A DNA stretch of 64,000 bases from JBPYCR01 sp051846915. GTDB taxonomy: Bacteria; Bacillota; Bacilli; Bacillales; Amphibacillaceae. Each line of letters opens with the position of its first letter. Positions within the stretch are counted from its first letter, which is position 1. Location of the stretch: the NCBI RefSeq assembly GCF_051846915.1, contig NZ_JBPYCR010000010.1, positions 29,518 to 93,517 on the forward strand. Reading direction: 5' to 3'. The notes under the pieces were generated by a model. That model did not search any database. It was given only the letters and a program-made list of their open reading frames with translations, and was not told the DNA's origin. Position numbers and translations under genes: made by a program. Of this stretch, positions 1-7,862 are shown piece by piece.

Positions 1-99
1 TGATACAAAATTGGTTACTCCAAATAATTGAGCAATCGAAATAGCAATCGGAGTGCCAATTGCTGTTTTAATTGTTCGATAGCCAATCTTCACATTCAT
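1..99 (-). CDS. yqjA: YqjA-like membrane protein, N-terminal fragment (cut by window edge)
   Basis: Only the first 33 codons are inside the window. They read MNVKIGYRTIKTAIGTPIAI and continue into a hydrophobic stretch. This resembles the start of the aromatic-acid-exporter/FUSC-like (DUF939) family, in which an R-T-I-K-T-x-x-G motif leads into the first membrane helix. An AAGGGAG ribosome site lies about 6 nt before the ATG. Position supports the call: in B. subtilis yqjA lies beside the brxB homologue yqiW. Function in transport is family knowledge only, because the rest of the protein is outside the window. Confidence 0.6.
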   Translation of the reverse strand, partial: MNVKIGYRTIKTAIGTPIAISIAQLFGVTNFVS

Positions 100-140
100 A
101 ATCTCCCTTAAAAGAATACCTAAATTATTCATTATGATGA

Positions 141-182
141 AAATGAGACTGTCCCTCTCTATGCTGAGCCAGTCTCACTTTT
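141..182 (-). terminator. Intrinsic terminator after brxB
   Basis: An 8-bp stem (TGAGACTG / CAGTCTCA) with an 18-nt loop is extended by A/T pairs and followed on the minus strand by TTTTC. It separates brxB from yqjA. Its flanks are A/T-rich on both sides, so it may work in both directions. Confidence 0.6.
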
Positions 183-195
183 AATTTTCTATTAT

Positions 196-627
196 TTAAA
201 TTTCTTCACAATGTTCATCAAACAATCCCTGTAACTTACCGACTACATCCATTGCAGTAAAGCCTTCAATGTCATGTCGTTCAATCATTGTTACAATTTT
301 GCCGTCTTTTAAAAAGGCAAACGACGGGGATGATGGTGGATATCCTTCAAAGTAAGTACGTGCTTTTTCGGTTGCTTCACGGTCCTGACCGGCAAAAATG
401 GTTACAAGATGATTCGGTCGCTTGTCATAATGTATTGCGTTCGTAGCAGCTGGTCTGGCCACACCTCCAGCACAACCACAAACAGAATTTATCATTACAA
501 GCGTTGTACCTTCTCTCGTCAACGCTTTATCTACATCATCAGGGCTTTTGACTTCTTCGTAGCCCGCTTCTCGCATGTCTTGTCGAGCAACATCTACTAC
601 ATCGTTCATGAACATGTTAAAATCCAT
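196..627 (-). CDS. brxB: Bacilliredoxin BrxB (YqiW)
   Basis: 143-aa thioredoxin-like protein of the BrxA/BrxB (DUF1094) family. It carries the hallmark C-G-C active site in the sequence NSVCGCAGG near residue 50. Bacilliredoxins remove bacillithiol from oxidised protein thiols in the cytoplasm (family knowledge). Length matches the B. subtilis protein (about 145 aa). The ATG at 627 is preferred over an upstream TTG at 639, because the TTG directly abuts the AGAAGGGG ribosome site. It lies downstream of bkdB in the same direction, as yqiW does in B. subtilis, and may be read through from the bkd operon because no terminator is visible between them. Confidence 0.92.
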   Translation of the reverse strand: MDFNMFMNDVVDVARQDMREAGYEEVKSPDDVDKALTREGTTLVMINSVCGCAGGVARPAATNAIHYDKRPNHLVTIFAGQDREATEKARTYFEGYPPSSPSFAFLKDGKIVTMIERHDIEGFTAMDVVGKLQGLFDEHCEEI

Positions 628-764
628 ATCCTTATTCAACCCCTTCTATATTAAATTCCTCTCGTTAACTAATTTTATTCTACCAACTTTATTATGCAAT
701 TTCAATTTTTCTAATTGCAGCAGTACTGCCCAATTTGAGCTCATCCACGGAAATAATACACTTT

Positions 765-1997
765 CTAGTAAATTGTCGTAGTTTCTTCATTTACATTTTC
801 TAATGTTTGTTTTATTTTTGCTAAAAACTTTCCGCCTATTAACCCATCCAAAACACGGTGATCGATGGACAATGATAAATTAACGATATCCCTTGCTGCA
901 AACATTTCATTAATTATAACCGGTCGTTTCACTATAGATTCAACTTGTAATATCGCTGCCTGTGGATAATTTATAATTCCCATGGAATGGATGGAGCCAA
1001 ACGAACCTGTGTTGTTAACGGTAATTGTACCGCCCTGCATATGCTCCGGTTGTAATTTACCGGTGCGAGCCAATATAGCTAAATCATTTATTTGTTTTGC
1101 TATTCCTTTAATGCTACGGTCGTCCGCATTTTTGATAACAGGTACGAATAGTTCTTCATCTTTTGCGACAGCAATTGATATGTTAATGTCGTTCTTTTGA
1201 ATAATTTTATCTCCTGCCCATACACTATTTAACTGCGGAAATTCCTTTAAAGCATTTGCAACAGCATGAACAAAAAATGAAAAATAAGTAAGATTATATC
1301 CCTCTTTTTGTTTAAAAGAAGATTTTTGCTTATCTCGGAATTTTACCAAGTCAGTAACATCAACTTCCACGGTCATCCATGCATGCGGAATTTCTTGTGC
1401 AGAACGAACCATGTTATCTGCGATCGCTTTACGTACGCCACTAACAGGGATTTCAACATCACCTGTTTGTGTTTCATTATGACTCGTAGTTTGTTTAAGT
1501 TCTTGCTTTTCTTCAGTTTCCGTTTTTGTATTATGTTGATTGAGTATATATTCATTCATGTCTTTTCGGGTAATTCTTCCGCCTCTTCCCGTTCCGTTTA
1601 ATTGAAGTAAATCAATGTTATGCTCCTGTGCCATTTTTAATACGGCGGGCGAGTACCTATTTTTCATTGAGTTGTCCTGTTGTTTATCAAGGTTCGTTTG
1701 TGTTTTCTTTTCCTCTGTTGCTTTTATTTTTTCCTTTTCTTTTGACCCTTTAGAGGTTTCTGCATCTATATAACACATCAACGCTCCTACTTGAATCGTA
1801 TCTCCTTCATGTGCGATGATTTCCGTTATTGTTCCTGAAAAAGAAGAAGGAACTTCCGCGTTCACTTTATCGGTCATGATTTCAGCGATTGGATCATATT
1901 TATTAACAGTATCGCCTTCTTTTACAAGCCACGTATTAATCGTACCTTCTGTAACACTTTCGCCTAATTGTGGCATCATAATACTTTCAATTGCCAT
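765..1997 (-). CDS. bkdB: Branched-chain alpha-keto acid dehydrogenase E2 (lipoamide acyltransferase)
   Basis: 410-aa dihydrolipoyl acyltransferase core of the branched-chain 2-oxoacid dehydrogenase complex. It transfers the acyl group from E1 to CoA, making isobutyryl-, isovaleryl- and 2-methylbutyryl-CoA, the primers of branched fatty acids. Domains in order: a lipoyl domain with the lipoylated lysine in MTDKVNAE (K44), a low-complexity linker rich in K/E/T/Q, a peripheral-subunit-binding domain (about 113-150, RYSPAVLKMA...GRGGRITRKD), and the catalytic domain ending with SIDHRVLDG (His380, Asp384). GGAGGTG precedes the ATG. It is the last bkd gene, 21 nt after bkdAB. Confidence 0.95.
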   Translation of the reverse strand: MAIESIMMPQLGESVTEGTINTWLVKEGDTVNKYDPIAEIMTDKVNAEVPSSFSGTITEIIAHEGDTIQVGALMCYIDAETSKGSKEKEKIKATEEKKTQTNLDKQQDNSMKNRYSPAVLKMAQEHNIDLLQLNGTGRGGRITRKDMNEYILNQHNTKTETEEKQELKQTTSHNETQTGDVEIPVSGVRKAIADNMVRSAQEIPHAWMTVEVDVTDLVKFRDKQKSSFKQKEGYNLTYFSFFVHAVANALKEFPQLNSVWAGDKIIQKNDINISIAVAKDEELFVPVIKNADDRSIKGIAKQINDLAILARTGKLQPEHMQGGTITVNNTGSFGSIHSMGIINYPQAAILQVESIVKRPVIINEMFAARDIVNLSLSIDHRVLDGLIGGKFLAKIKQTLENVNEETTTIY

Positions 1998-2018
1998 GAC
2001 AAGTTCACCTCCAATTAT

Positions 2019-3002
2019 TTAAAACTCTGCCAGCTCACGAGCGGCTTCTGTTACTTTATCCAAATTAACGAGAAAATGTTTTTCCAAAGGAACAGCATAT
2101 GGCATCGCAGGGATTTCAGGACCAGCTAGACGCTTAATTGGGGCATCAAGGTCGAATAAACAATTTTCAGCAATAATAGCCGCCACTTCGCCAATGATGC
2201 TCCCTTCTTTATTATCTTCTGTAATTAATAACACTTTCCCTGTTTTAACGGCTGCCTCAATAATTGCTCGCTGATCTAAAGGATAAACAGTTCTTAAGTC
2301 TAAAAGATGGACATCGATTCCTTCCTTCGCCAAAGCATCTGCCGCCTGCGAAGCAAAATGTACACATAATCCATACGTAATAATAGTTAAGTCAGTTCCT
2401 TCTCGTTTTACATCTGCTTTTCCGATTGGCACGATGTAATCATCTTCGGGCACTTCTTCTTTCAGTAAACGATAGGCTCGTTTATGCTCAAAAAACAACA
2501 CAGGGTCGTTGTCGCGTATAGATGCTTTTAATAATCCTTTTGCATCGTAAGGTGTGGACGGCATTACAATCTTCAATCCCGGTTGATTGGCGAAAATGGA
2601 TTCAACCGATTGTGAATGATATAAACCACCACTTACTCCCCCACCATAAGGGGCTCGGATTGTAATTGGACTGCTCCAGTCATTATTTGAACGATAGCGT
2701 ATTTTCGCAGCTTCGGATATAATTTGATTTACAGCAGGCAAAATAAAATCGGCAAATTGCATTTCAGCTACTGGACGCAAACCATACATTGCTGCACCAA
2801 TACTAACTCCAGCAATTGCTGATTCGGCTAACGGTGTGTCTAGCACTCTCTCCGATCCAAATTCATCGTACAAACCTTCTGTAGCCTTAAATACACCGCC
2901 TTTTTTACCAACATCTTCACCTAAGATAAATACTTTGTCGTCACGTTGCATTTCTTCTCTTAATGCAGCTGTAATTGCATTAATGTATGTTTTTACTGCC
3001 AT
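2019..3002 (-). CDS. bkdAB: Branched-chain alpha-keto acid dehydrogenase E1 beta subunit
   Basis: 327-aa transketolase-type beta subunit. With BkdAA it forms the thiamine-diphosphate-dependent E1 that decarboxylates the keto acids of valine, leucine and isoleucine. Diagnostic stretches include ILGEDVGKKGGVFKATEGL near the start, the EMQFADFILPAVNQ block, and the C-terminal domain from about residue 200 (TIITYG...). Length is typical (about 327 aa in Bacillus). The ATG has GGGAGGG upstream and follows bkdAA by 15 nt, so translation is probably coupled within the operon. Confidence 0.95.
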   Translation of the reverse strand: MAVKTYINAITAALREEMQRDDKVFILGEDVGKKGGVFKATEGLYDEFGSERVLDTPLAESAIAGVSIGAAMYGLRPVAEMQFADFILPAVNQIISEAAKIRYRSNNDWSSPITIRAPYGGGVSGGLYHSQSVESIFANQPGLKIVMPSTPYDAKGLLKASIRDNDPVLFFEHKRAYRLLKEEVPEDDYIVPIGKADVKREGTDLTIITYGLCVHFASQAADALAKEGIDVHLLDLRTVYPLDQRAIIEAAVKTGKVLLITEDNKEGSIIGEVAAIIAENCLFDLDAPIKRLAGPEIPAMPYAVPLEKHFLVNLDKVTEAARELAEF

Positions 3003-3017
3003 AGTTCGCTTCCCTCC

Positions 3018-4010
3018 CTACTCCTCATATACATAGTTCAGTATAGAATCTGTACTTGCATAAGCTGCGTTTTCTGCATAATCTGTCGCCTGATTGATCA
3101 AATCATTCAGTTCTTTATTCATTTCTTTATCAATTGACTCTGTTAATATTCCGACTTCTTTTAAATAAGTACTATATGTCATATTGCAATCATTTTGCTT
3201 CGCTAGTTCCAGTTCATCATGTGGGCGGTAAAATTGATGGTCATCATCACTGGAATGTGCAGTCAAGCGTTCCGTTACTGCTTCAATTAAGGTCGGGCCT
3301 TCTCCGTTTACTGCCCTTTCTCTCGCTTCTTTTACTGCTTGGTAAACTGCTAGTGGATCATTGCCGTTAATTGTAACTCCCGGCATCCCGTAGCCTTTCG
3401 CCCGGTCGGCCACTCGTTCGCATGCCATTTGTTTATCAAGCGGGACGGATATGGCATATTTATTGTTTTCCACCATCGTGATTACAGGGAGTTTATGAAC
3501 TCCAGCGAAATTTAACCCTTCATGGAAGTCTCCCTGATTGGTTGAGCCTTCTCCAAGAGTAGTTAATGCCACAATTGATTTTTTTTCCATTTTTGCCGCT
3601 AACGCAACCCCAACAGCGTGTGGCAATTGAGTCGTCACCGGAGAAGATCCGGTAATAATTCTATTTTTTTTCTGTCCAAAATGACCAGGCATCTGCCGTC
3701 CCCCGGAATTAGGGTCCTCCCCCTTTGCAAATCCGGACAGCATTAACTCTTGTGTAGTCATTCCAAAAGCGAGTACCATGCCCATATCTCGATAATACGG
3801 TGCGATATAATCTTCTTCTCGATTTAAAGCAAAAGCGGCTCCTACTTGGGCTGCTTCTTGCCCTTGACAAGATACAACAAAGGGGATTTTACCCGCACGA
3901 TTTAACAACCACATTCGTTCATCAATTTTACGAGCTAGCAGCATAGTCTTATACATGTCTAATGCCTTGTCATCAGTTAAACCTAATTTTGTATGACGAT
4001 TTTCTGCCAT
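3018..4010 (-). CDS. bkdAA: Branched-chain alpha-keto acid dehydrogenase E1 alpha subunit
   Basis: 330-aa TPP-binding alpha subunit. The TPP/Mg motif is visible as GEGSTNQGDFHEGLNFA followed by VENNKYAIS about 25 residues on (the G-D/E-G...N-N pattern). The RQMPGHFG and GSSPVTTQLPHAVGVA blocks are also typical of the family. It pairs with BkdAB to make the E1 heterotetramer. ATG with GGAGAG upstream; the gene sits 15 nt after lpdV in an unbroken minus-strand series, so one transcript is expected. Confidence 0.95.
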   Translation of the reverse strand: MAENRHTKLGLTDDKALDMYKTMLLARKIDERMWLLNRAGKIPFVVSCQGQEAAQVGAAFALNREEDYIAPYYRDMGMVLAFGMTTQELMLSGFAKGEDPNSGGRQMPGHFGQKKNRIITGSSPVTTQLPHAVGVALAAKMEKKSIVALTTLGEGSTNQGDFHEGLNFAGVHKLPVITMVENNKYAISVPLDKQMACERVADRAKGYGMPGVTINGNDPLAVYQAVKEARERAVNGEGPTLIEAVTERLTAHSSDDDHQFYRPHDELELAKQNDCNMTYSTYLKEVGILTESIDKEMNKELNDLINQATDYAENAAYASTDSILNYVYEE

Positions 4011-4025
4011 GATTTGTTTCTCTCC

Positions 4026-5450
4026 TTACCCATGAATTTGTAATCCTTCCACTGCAAGAGCCGCCTCTCCAAAAACTTCTGATAAACTGGGATGCGGATA
4101 AATGGACTGCGTAATTTCCCAAGGTGAAGCATTTAATACTTTTGCCAGGCCTGCTTCGGAAATCATATCGGTAACATGAGGACCAATCATATGTACTCCT
4201 ATAATGTCATTTGTTTTTACATCGGCAATTATTTTAACAAAACCTTCTGATTCACCATATACGAGTGCCTTTCCATTGTTTTGAAAAGGAAATTGTCCTA
4301 CCTTCACTTCAAATCCTTGCTCAACTGCTTGCATTTCCGTTAAACCGACACTTGCTGCTTCTGGAAAGGAATAAATGCACCGTGGCACATTGGTGTATTC
4401 AATCGGATACGGATTTTGTCCTGCTATATGCTCAGCTGCTAGAACCCCTTCTTGTGTGGCAACATGTGCTAGTTGCATGCCTCCGATACAGTCTCCTATC
4501 GCATATATATGGGATTCTTTTGTTCGGTAAAAGCCATCTGTTTGAATGACCCCGTCCGAAATCAATATATCCGTATTCTCCAGACCAATATTTGTTACGT
4601 TGGCTTCTCTGCCGACAGCAATTAATAGCTTGTCCGTATGTATTGTCCTTGTATCTTCATTCACACTGCAATTTATCTTCAGCTGTTCGTTTACTTCTAG
4701 TGTATCCGGTAAAATATGGGCATTTTTAATAAATTCAATCCCTTTTTTCCTTAATTCTGCTTCTAATTTTTTCGAGATTGCTTCATCTTCATTAGGCAAT
4801 ATGTTAGAAGAAGCCTCCACGACAGTTATTTTAACACCAAAATCGGAAAGCATTGATGCCCATTCAATGCCAATTACTCCCCCACCAACAATTACCATGG
4901 ATGCTGGTAACTCTGTCAGTTCCAGCGCCTCCTTCGAGCCTAAAATATTTTTTCCATCGACCGCAAGTCCAGGTATTGACTTTGGATTTGAACCGGTCGC
5001 AAGAAGTATGTTCTTGGGAACGATCATTGTATTCTCTTGCTCATTTTCATATTCAATGGAAATGGTGCCTGGCATGGGGGAAAAAATACTCGGTCCGAGA
5101 ATCCTGCCAATTCCTTTGTAGACGTCAATCTTCCCCTGTTTCATTAATGCTTCAACCCCACGATGAAGCGTGTCAATAATTTTTTCTTTTCTTTGCTGTA
5201 CCTTTTTAAAATTTAAAGCAACAGTATTATTTATTTCAATCCCATAAGAACTTGCTTCATTTGTTTGCCGATAAACCTCAGCACTTCGCAATAATGCTTT
5301 AGATGGTATACAACCATAATGCAGACAGGTACCGCCAAGTTTATCTTGTTCCACAATCGCTGTTTGTAAGCCTAATTGAGAAGCCCGAATTGCAGCAGCA
5401 TATCCTCCTGGACCACCGCCTAATACAACAAGATCATATTCTTTCGTCAT
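4026..5450 (-). CDS. lpdV: Dihydrolipoyl dehydrogenase (E3) of the bkd complex
   Basis: 474-aa FAD/NAD disulfide oxidoreductase that reoxidises the lipoyl group of BkdB. Features seen: N-terminal FAD-binding GGGPGGYAAA (residues 11-20), redox-active disulfide GGTCLHYGC (Cys42/Cys47), an NAD-binding VGGGVIGIEWASM block, a second FAD motif IGDCIGGMQLAH, and the C-terminal acid-base dyad in YPHPSLSEV, where the family usually has H-x-HPTxSE. ATG with AAGGAG upstream. The gene lies between buk and bkdAA, as in B. subtilis. Confidence 0.94.
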   Translation of the reverse strand: MTKEYDLVVLGGGPGGYAAAIRASQLGLQTAIVEQDKLGGTCLHYGCIPSKALLRSAEVYRQTNEASSYGIEINNTVALNFKKVQQRKEKIIDTLHRGVEALMKQGKIDVYKGIGRILGPSIFSPMPGTISIEYENEQENTMIVPKNILLATGSNPKSIPGLAVDGKNILGSKEALELTELPASMVIVGGGVIGIEWASMLSDFGVKITVVEASSNILPNEDEAISKKLEAELRKKGIEFIKNAHILPDTLEVNEQLKINCSVNEDTRTIHTDKLLIAVGREANVTNIGLENTDILISDGVIQTDGFYRTKESHIYAIGDCIGGMQLAHVATQEGVLAAEHIAGQNPYPIEYTNVPRCIYSFPEAASVGLTEMQAVEQGFEVKVGQFPFQNNGKALVYGESEGFVKIIADVKTNDIIGVHMIGPHVTDMISEAGLAKVLNASPWEITQSIYPHPSLSEVFGEAALAVEGLQIHG

Positions 5451-5456
5451 ATGTGA

Positions 5457-6554
5457 TTACTCCTTTATTTTGCGATTCGTTGGATATGTTTTTGGTTGTT
5501 CCATATCCTTTAATACCCGCAATGTGCCTTCATTTAGCGCTTGCAATTCGTCTGCACCAGGGTAAACAAGTACATCAGCGATCCAGTTGATGCGCTCGGA
5601 TATCATTTGGATTAGAAATTTTCCGTATGCAAGCTCTCCCGTCAATACGACCGCATCAACTTTTCCTGAAAGGACTGCACTCATTGAACCAATTTCCTTT
5701 GCAATTTGATATGCCATCGCTTCATATACTTCTTTGACTTGTTGATTGCCATTTTCTATATCGTTTTCAATATCATGAATATTGTCGGTTTGGAGGTAGG
5801 CTTTTAAGCCACTATTCCTGACTAATTTATCCATAACCTCTTTATAGTTGTATTGCTCACTGAAACATAATGCGATCAAGTCTCCAGCAGGTACAGTGCC
5901 TGCACGTTCTAGTGTAAAAGGACCTTCCCCGTCTAGGCCATTGTTCACATCTATTACTTTTCCCCGTTGATGCGCACCAATAGTTATTCCCGATGCCATA
6001 TGAACAACAATCAAATTGGTTTCTTCATATCTTTTATTTAGCTCATTTGCTGCTCTTCTGGCGACAGCTTTATGATTTAATGCATGAAATATGCTTTTCC
6101 GCGGTAGGTCGGAAATGCCAGAATATCTAGCTTTTTCATCCAATTCATCTACTACGACGGGGTCTACAATATAGGCAGTAATATTTAATCCATCCGCGAT
6201 TTGCTTTGCAATTACTGCTCCTAAGTTTGAAGGATGGACACCATTAAAACCGGATTGTAAATCTTTGATCATCTCATCATTTACTTCATACGTGCCGCCT
6301 TTAATCGGTTTTAATAATCCACCTCTTGCGCAAATCGCATCGAGCTTGGATAGATTCAGCCCTTCATAATCCAATTGGTCGAGAATACTTTTTTTACGAA
6401 AATTAACTTGATCCATTAGTTGATAAGAATTTTTTAATTCATTATTTCCATGTTGAATCGATCGTTCGAATACACATATTTCATTGTCAAAAACCGCTAT
6501 TTTCGTAATCTCTGTTTTGGGGTTAATAACAAGTGTTCGATATTTGTGTGGCAA
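5457..6554 (-). CDS. buk: Butyrate kinase
   Basis: 365-aa acetokinase-family (ASKHA) enzyme that interconverts acyl phosphate and carboxylate with ATP/ADP. Recognised by the N-terminal VINPKTEITKIAVFD block, the ARGGLLKPIKGGTYEVN region, MASGITIGAHQRGKVIDVNN and the C-terminal VVLTGELAYGK. The start is a TTG placed 8-9 nt after GGAGG. In B. subtilis Buk works with phosphotransbutyrylase (Ptb) to make ATP from branched acyl-CoA. No ptb gene is present in this operon, so the acyl-phosphate supplier must be elsewhere or another enzyme. Confidence 0.93.
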   Translation of the reverse strand: MPHKYRTLVINPKTEITKIAVFDNEICVFERSIQHGNNELKNSYQLMDQVNFRKKSILDQLDYEGLNLSKLDAICARGGLLKPIKGGTYEVNDEMIKDLQSGFNGVHPSNLGAVIAKQIADGLNITAYIVDPVVVDELDEKARYSGISDLPRKSIFHALNHKAVARRAANELNKRYEETNLIVVHMASGITIGAHQRGKVIDVNNGLDGEGPFTLERAGTVPAGDLIALCFSEQYNYKEVMDKLVRNSGLKAYLQTDNIHDIENDIENGNQQVKEVYEAMAYQIAKEIGSMSAVLSGKVDAVVLTGELAYGKFLIQMISERINWIADVLVYPGADELQALNEGTLRVLKDMEQPKTYPTNRKIKE

Positions 6555-6579
6555 AATACTTATCCTCCAACTGGAATAA

Positions 6580-7677
6580 TTATTTATTTGTTAATACACT
6601 TTTCTCTGTAGACAAAAACTGTTTTCCAGCGTTTTTTATGGCAGTCATTCTCTCTTCCGCCATGCGGTCAGCCGCAATATAAGTCGGAATATTATCATTA
6701 TTGGATATTTCAAATACACGCATCAAGTTATCATAAATAGCTTGTACTTTTTTCATTGCTCGCTCTTGATTATAAACACCGTTTAATTCATCAGCTATAT
6801 TTATAACACCGCCTGCATTAATGACATAATCAGGTGCATAGATGATTCCTTTGTTATGAATGAGGTCTCCATGATGATTAGCCTTTAATTGATTATTCGC
6901 AGAACCAGCAATTACTTTTGCAGTTAACTTAGGAATTGTATCATCATTTATTGTAGCTCCCAATGCACATGGGGAATAAATATCACACTCAACATCATAA
7001 ATATCATCTGGTTCTACTGCGACTGCACCGAATGCATCTACCGCACGTTTCACTGCTGCTTCATTTATATCGGTAACGACAAGCCGTGCTCCTTCATCAT
7101 GTAAATATTCGCACAGCGTATAAGCTACATGACCTACACCTTGTACTGCGATTGTTTTATCACGTAAAATATCGGAACCGAAAGCGGCGTTTGCTGCGGC
7201 TTTCATTCCAAGGTATATGCCATAAGCGGTGACTGGTGAAGGGTCCCCGGAAGAACCAGCAACTGTTGAAGTACCATTCACATAATTTGTTTCCATATGT
7301 ATAAGATCCATATCCTGTTCGGTCGTGCCAACATCCTCAGCTGTAATATAACGGCCATTCAGGCTTTGAATGTATCTGCCAAAGGCTCGGAACATCGCCT
7401 CACTTTTATCTTTTCTTGGATCTCCAATAATAACCGCTTTACCTCCACCTAAATTTAAACCAGCCGCTGCATTTTTATATGTCATTCCTTTTGCCAATCG
7501 AAGTGCATCTTCTATTGCTTCCGATTCAGTATTGTATGTCCACATGCGTGTTCCACCTAGTGCGGGTCCAAGTGTCGTGTCATGAATCGCAATAATTGCT
7601 TTTAATCCAGAGCTTTTATCCTGACAAATGACGAGCTGTTCATAATCATCTTCTTCCATATACGAAAATAGTTCCAT
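6580..7677 (-). CDS. bcd: Leucine dehydrogenase
   Basis: 365-aa NAD-dependent amino-acid dehydrogenase that oxidatively deaminates leucine, isoleucine and valine and feeds keto acids to the bkd complex. The protein starts MELFSYMEEDDYEQLVICQD. It shows the catalytic-lysine region AAAGLNLGGGKAVI and the Rossmann motif VQGVGHVAYTLCEYL. The reading frame is open 17 codons further upstream. The start at 7677 is chosen because GGGAGG lies 9 nt before it and because family members begin at this Met. It is the first gene after the sigma-54 promoter at 7767-7784. Confidence 0.95.
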   Translation of the reverse strand: MELFSYMEEDDYEQLVICQDKSSGLKAIIAIHDTTLGPALGGTRMWTYNTESEAIEDALRLAKGMTYKNAAAGLNLGGGKAVIIGDPRKDKSEAMFRAFGRYIQSLNGRYITAEDVGTTEQDMDLIHMETNYVNGTSTVAGSSGDPSPVTAYGIYLGMKAAANAAFGSDILRDKTIAVQGVGHVAYTLCEYLHDEGARLVVTDINEAAVKRAVDAFGAVAVEPDDIYDVECDIYSPCALGATINDDTIPKLTAKVIAGSANNQLKANHHGDLIHNKGIIYAPDYVINAGGVINIADELNGVYNQERAMKKVQAIYDNLMRVFEISNNDNIPTYIAADRMAEERMTAIKNAGKQFLSTEKSVLTNK

Positions 7678-7766
7678 GAAGTTGTACCTCCCATTAAAGT
7701 TATTTTCATTTATATCTCGTATAGTCATTAAATTGAATCATTTCGTTTCCCTACTAAAAATAATAC

Positions 7767-7784
7767 ATGCAACATTCATGCCAA
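7767..7784 (-). promoter_or_regulatory. Sigma-54 (-24/-12) promoter of the bcd-buk-bkd operon
   Basis: Read on the minus strand: TTGGCATG, 4 nt, TTGCAT. This matches the YTGGCAC-N5-TTGCA consensus of SigL promoters with conserved GG and GC doublets in correct phase. It lies about 90 nt upstream of the bcd start and just downstream of bkdR, which encodes a sigma-54 enhancer-binding protein. The perfect palindrome TTGCGCAA at 7854-7861, about 75 bp further upstream, is a candidate part of the BkdR binding site (inference). Confidence 0.85.
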
Positions 7785-7862
7785 TGTCTAAAGCGAGGTT
7801 GCGTCAGGATTCTTTCAGTGGCAGACCGTTAATCAGCATGCAAAAATGTTCAATTGCGCAAG

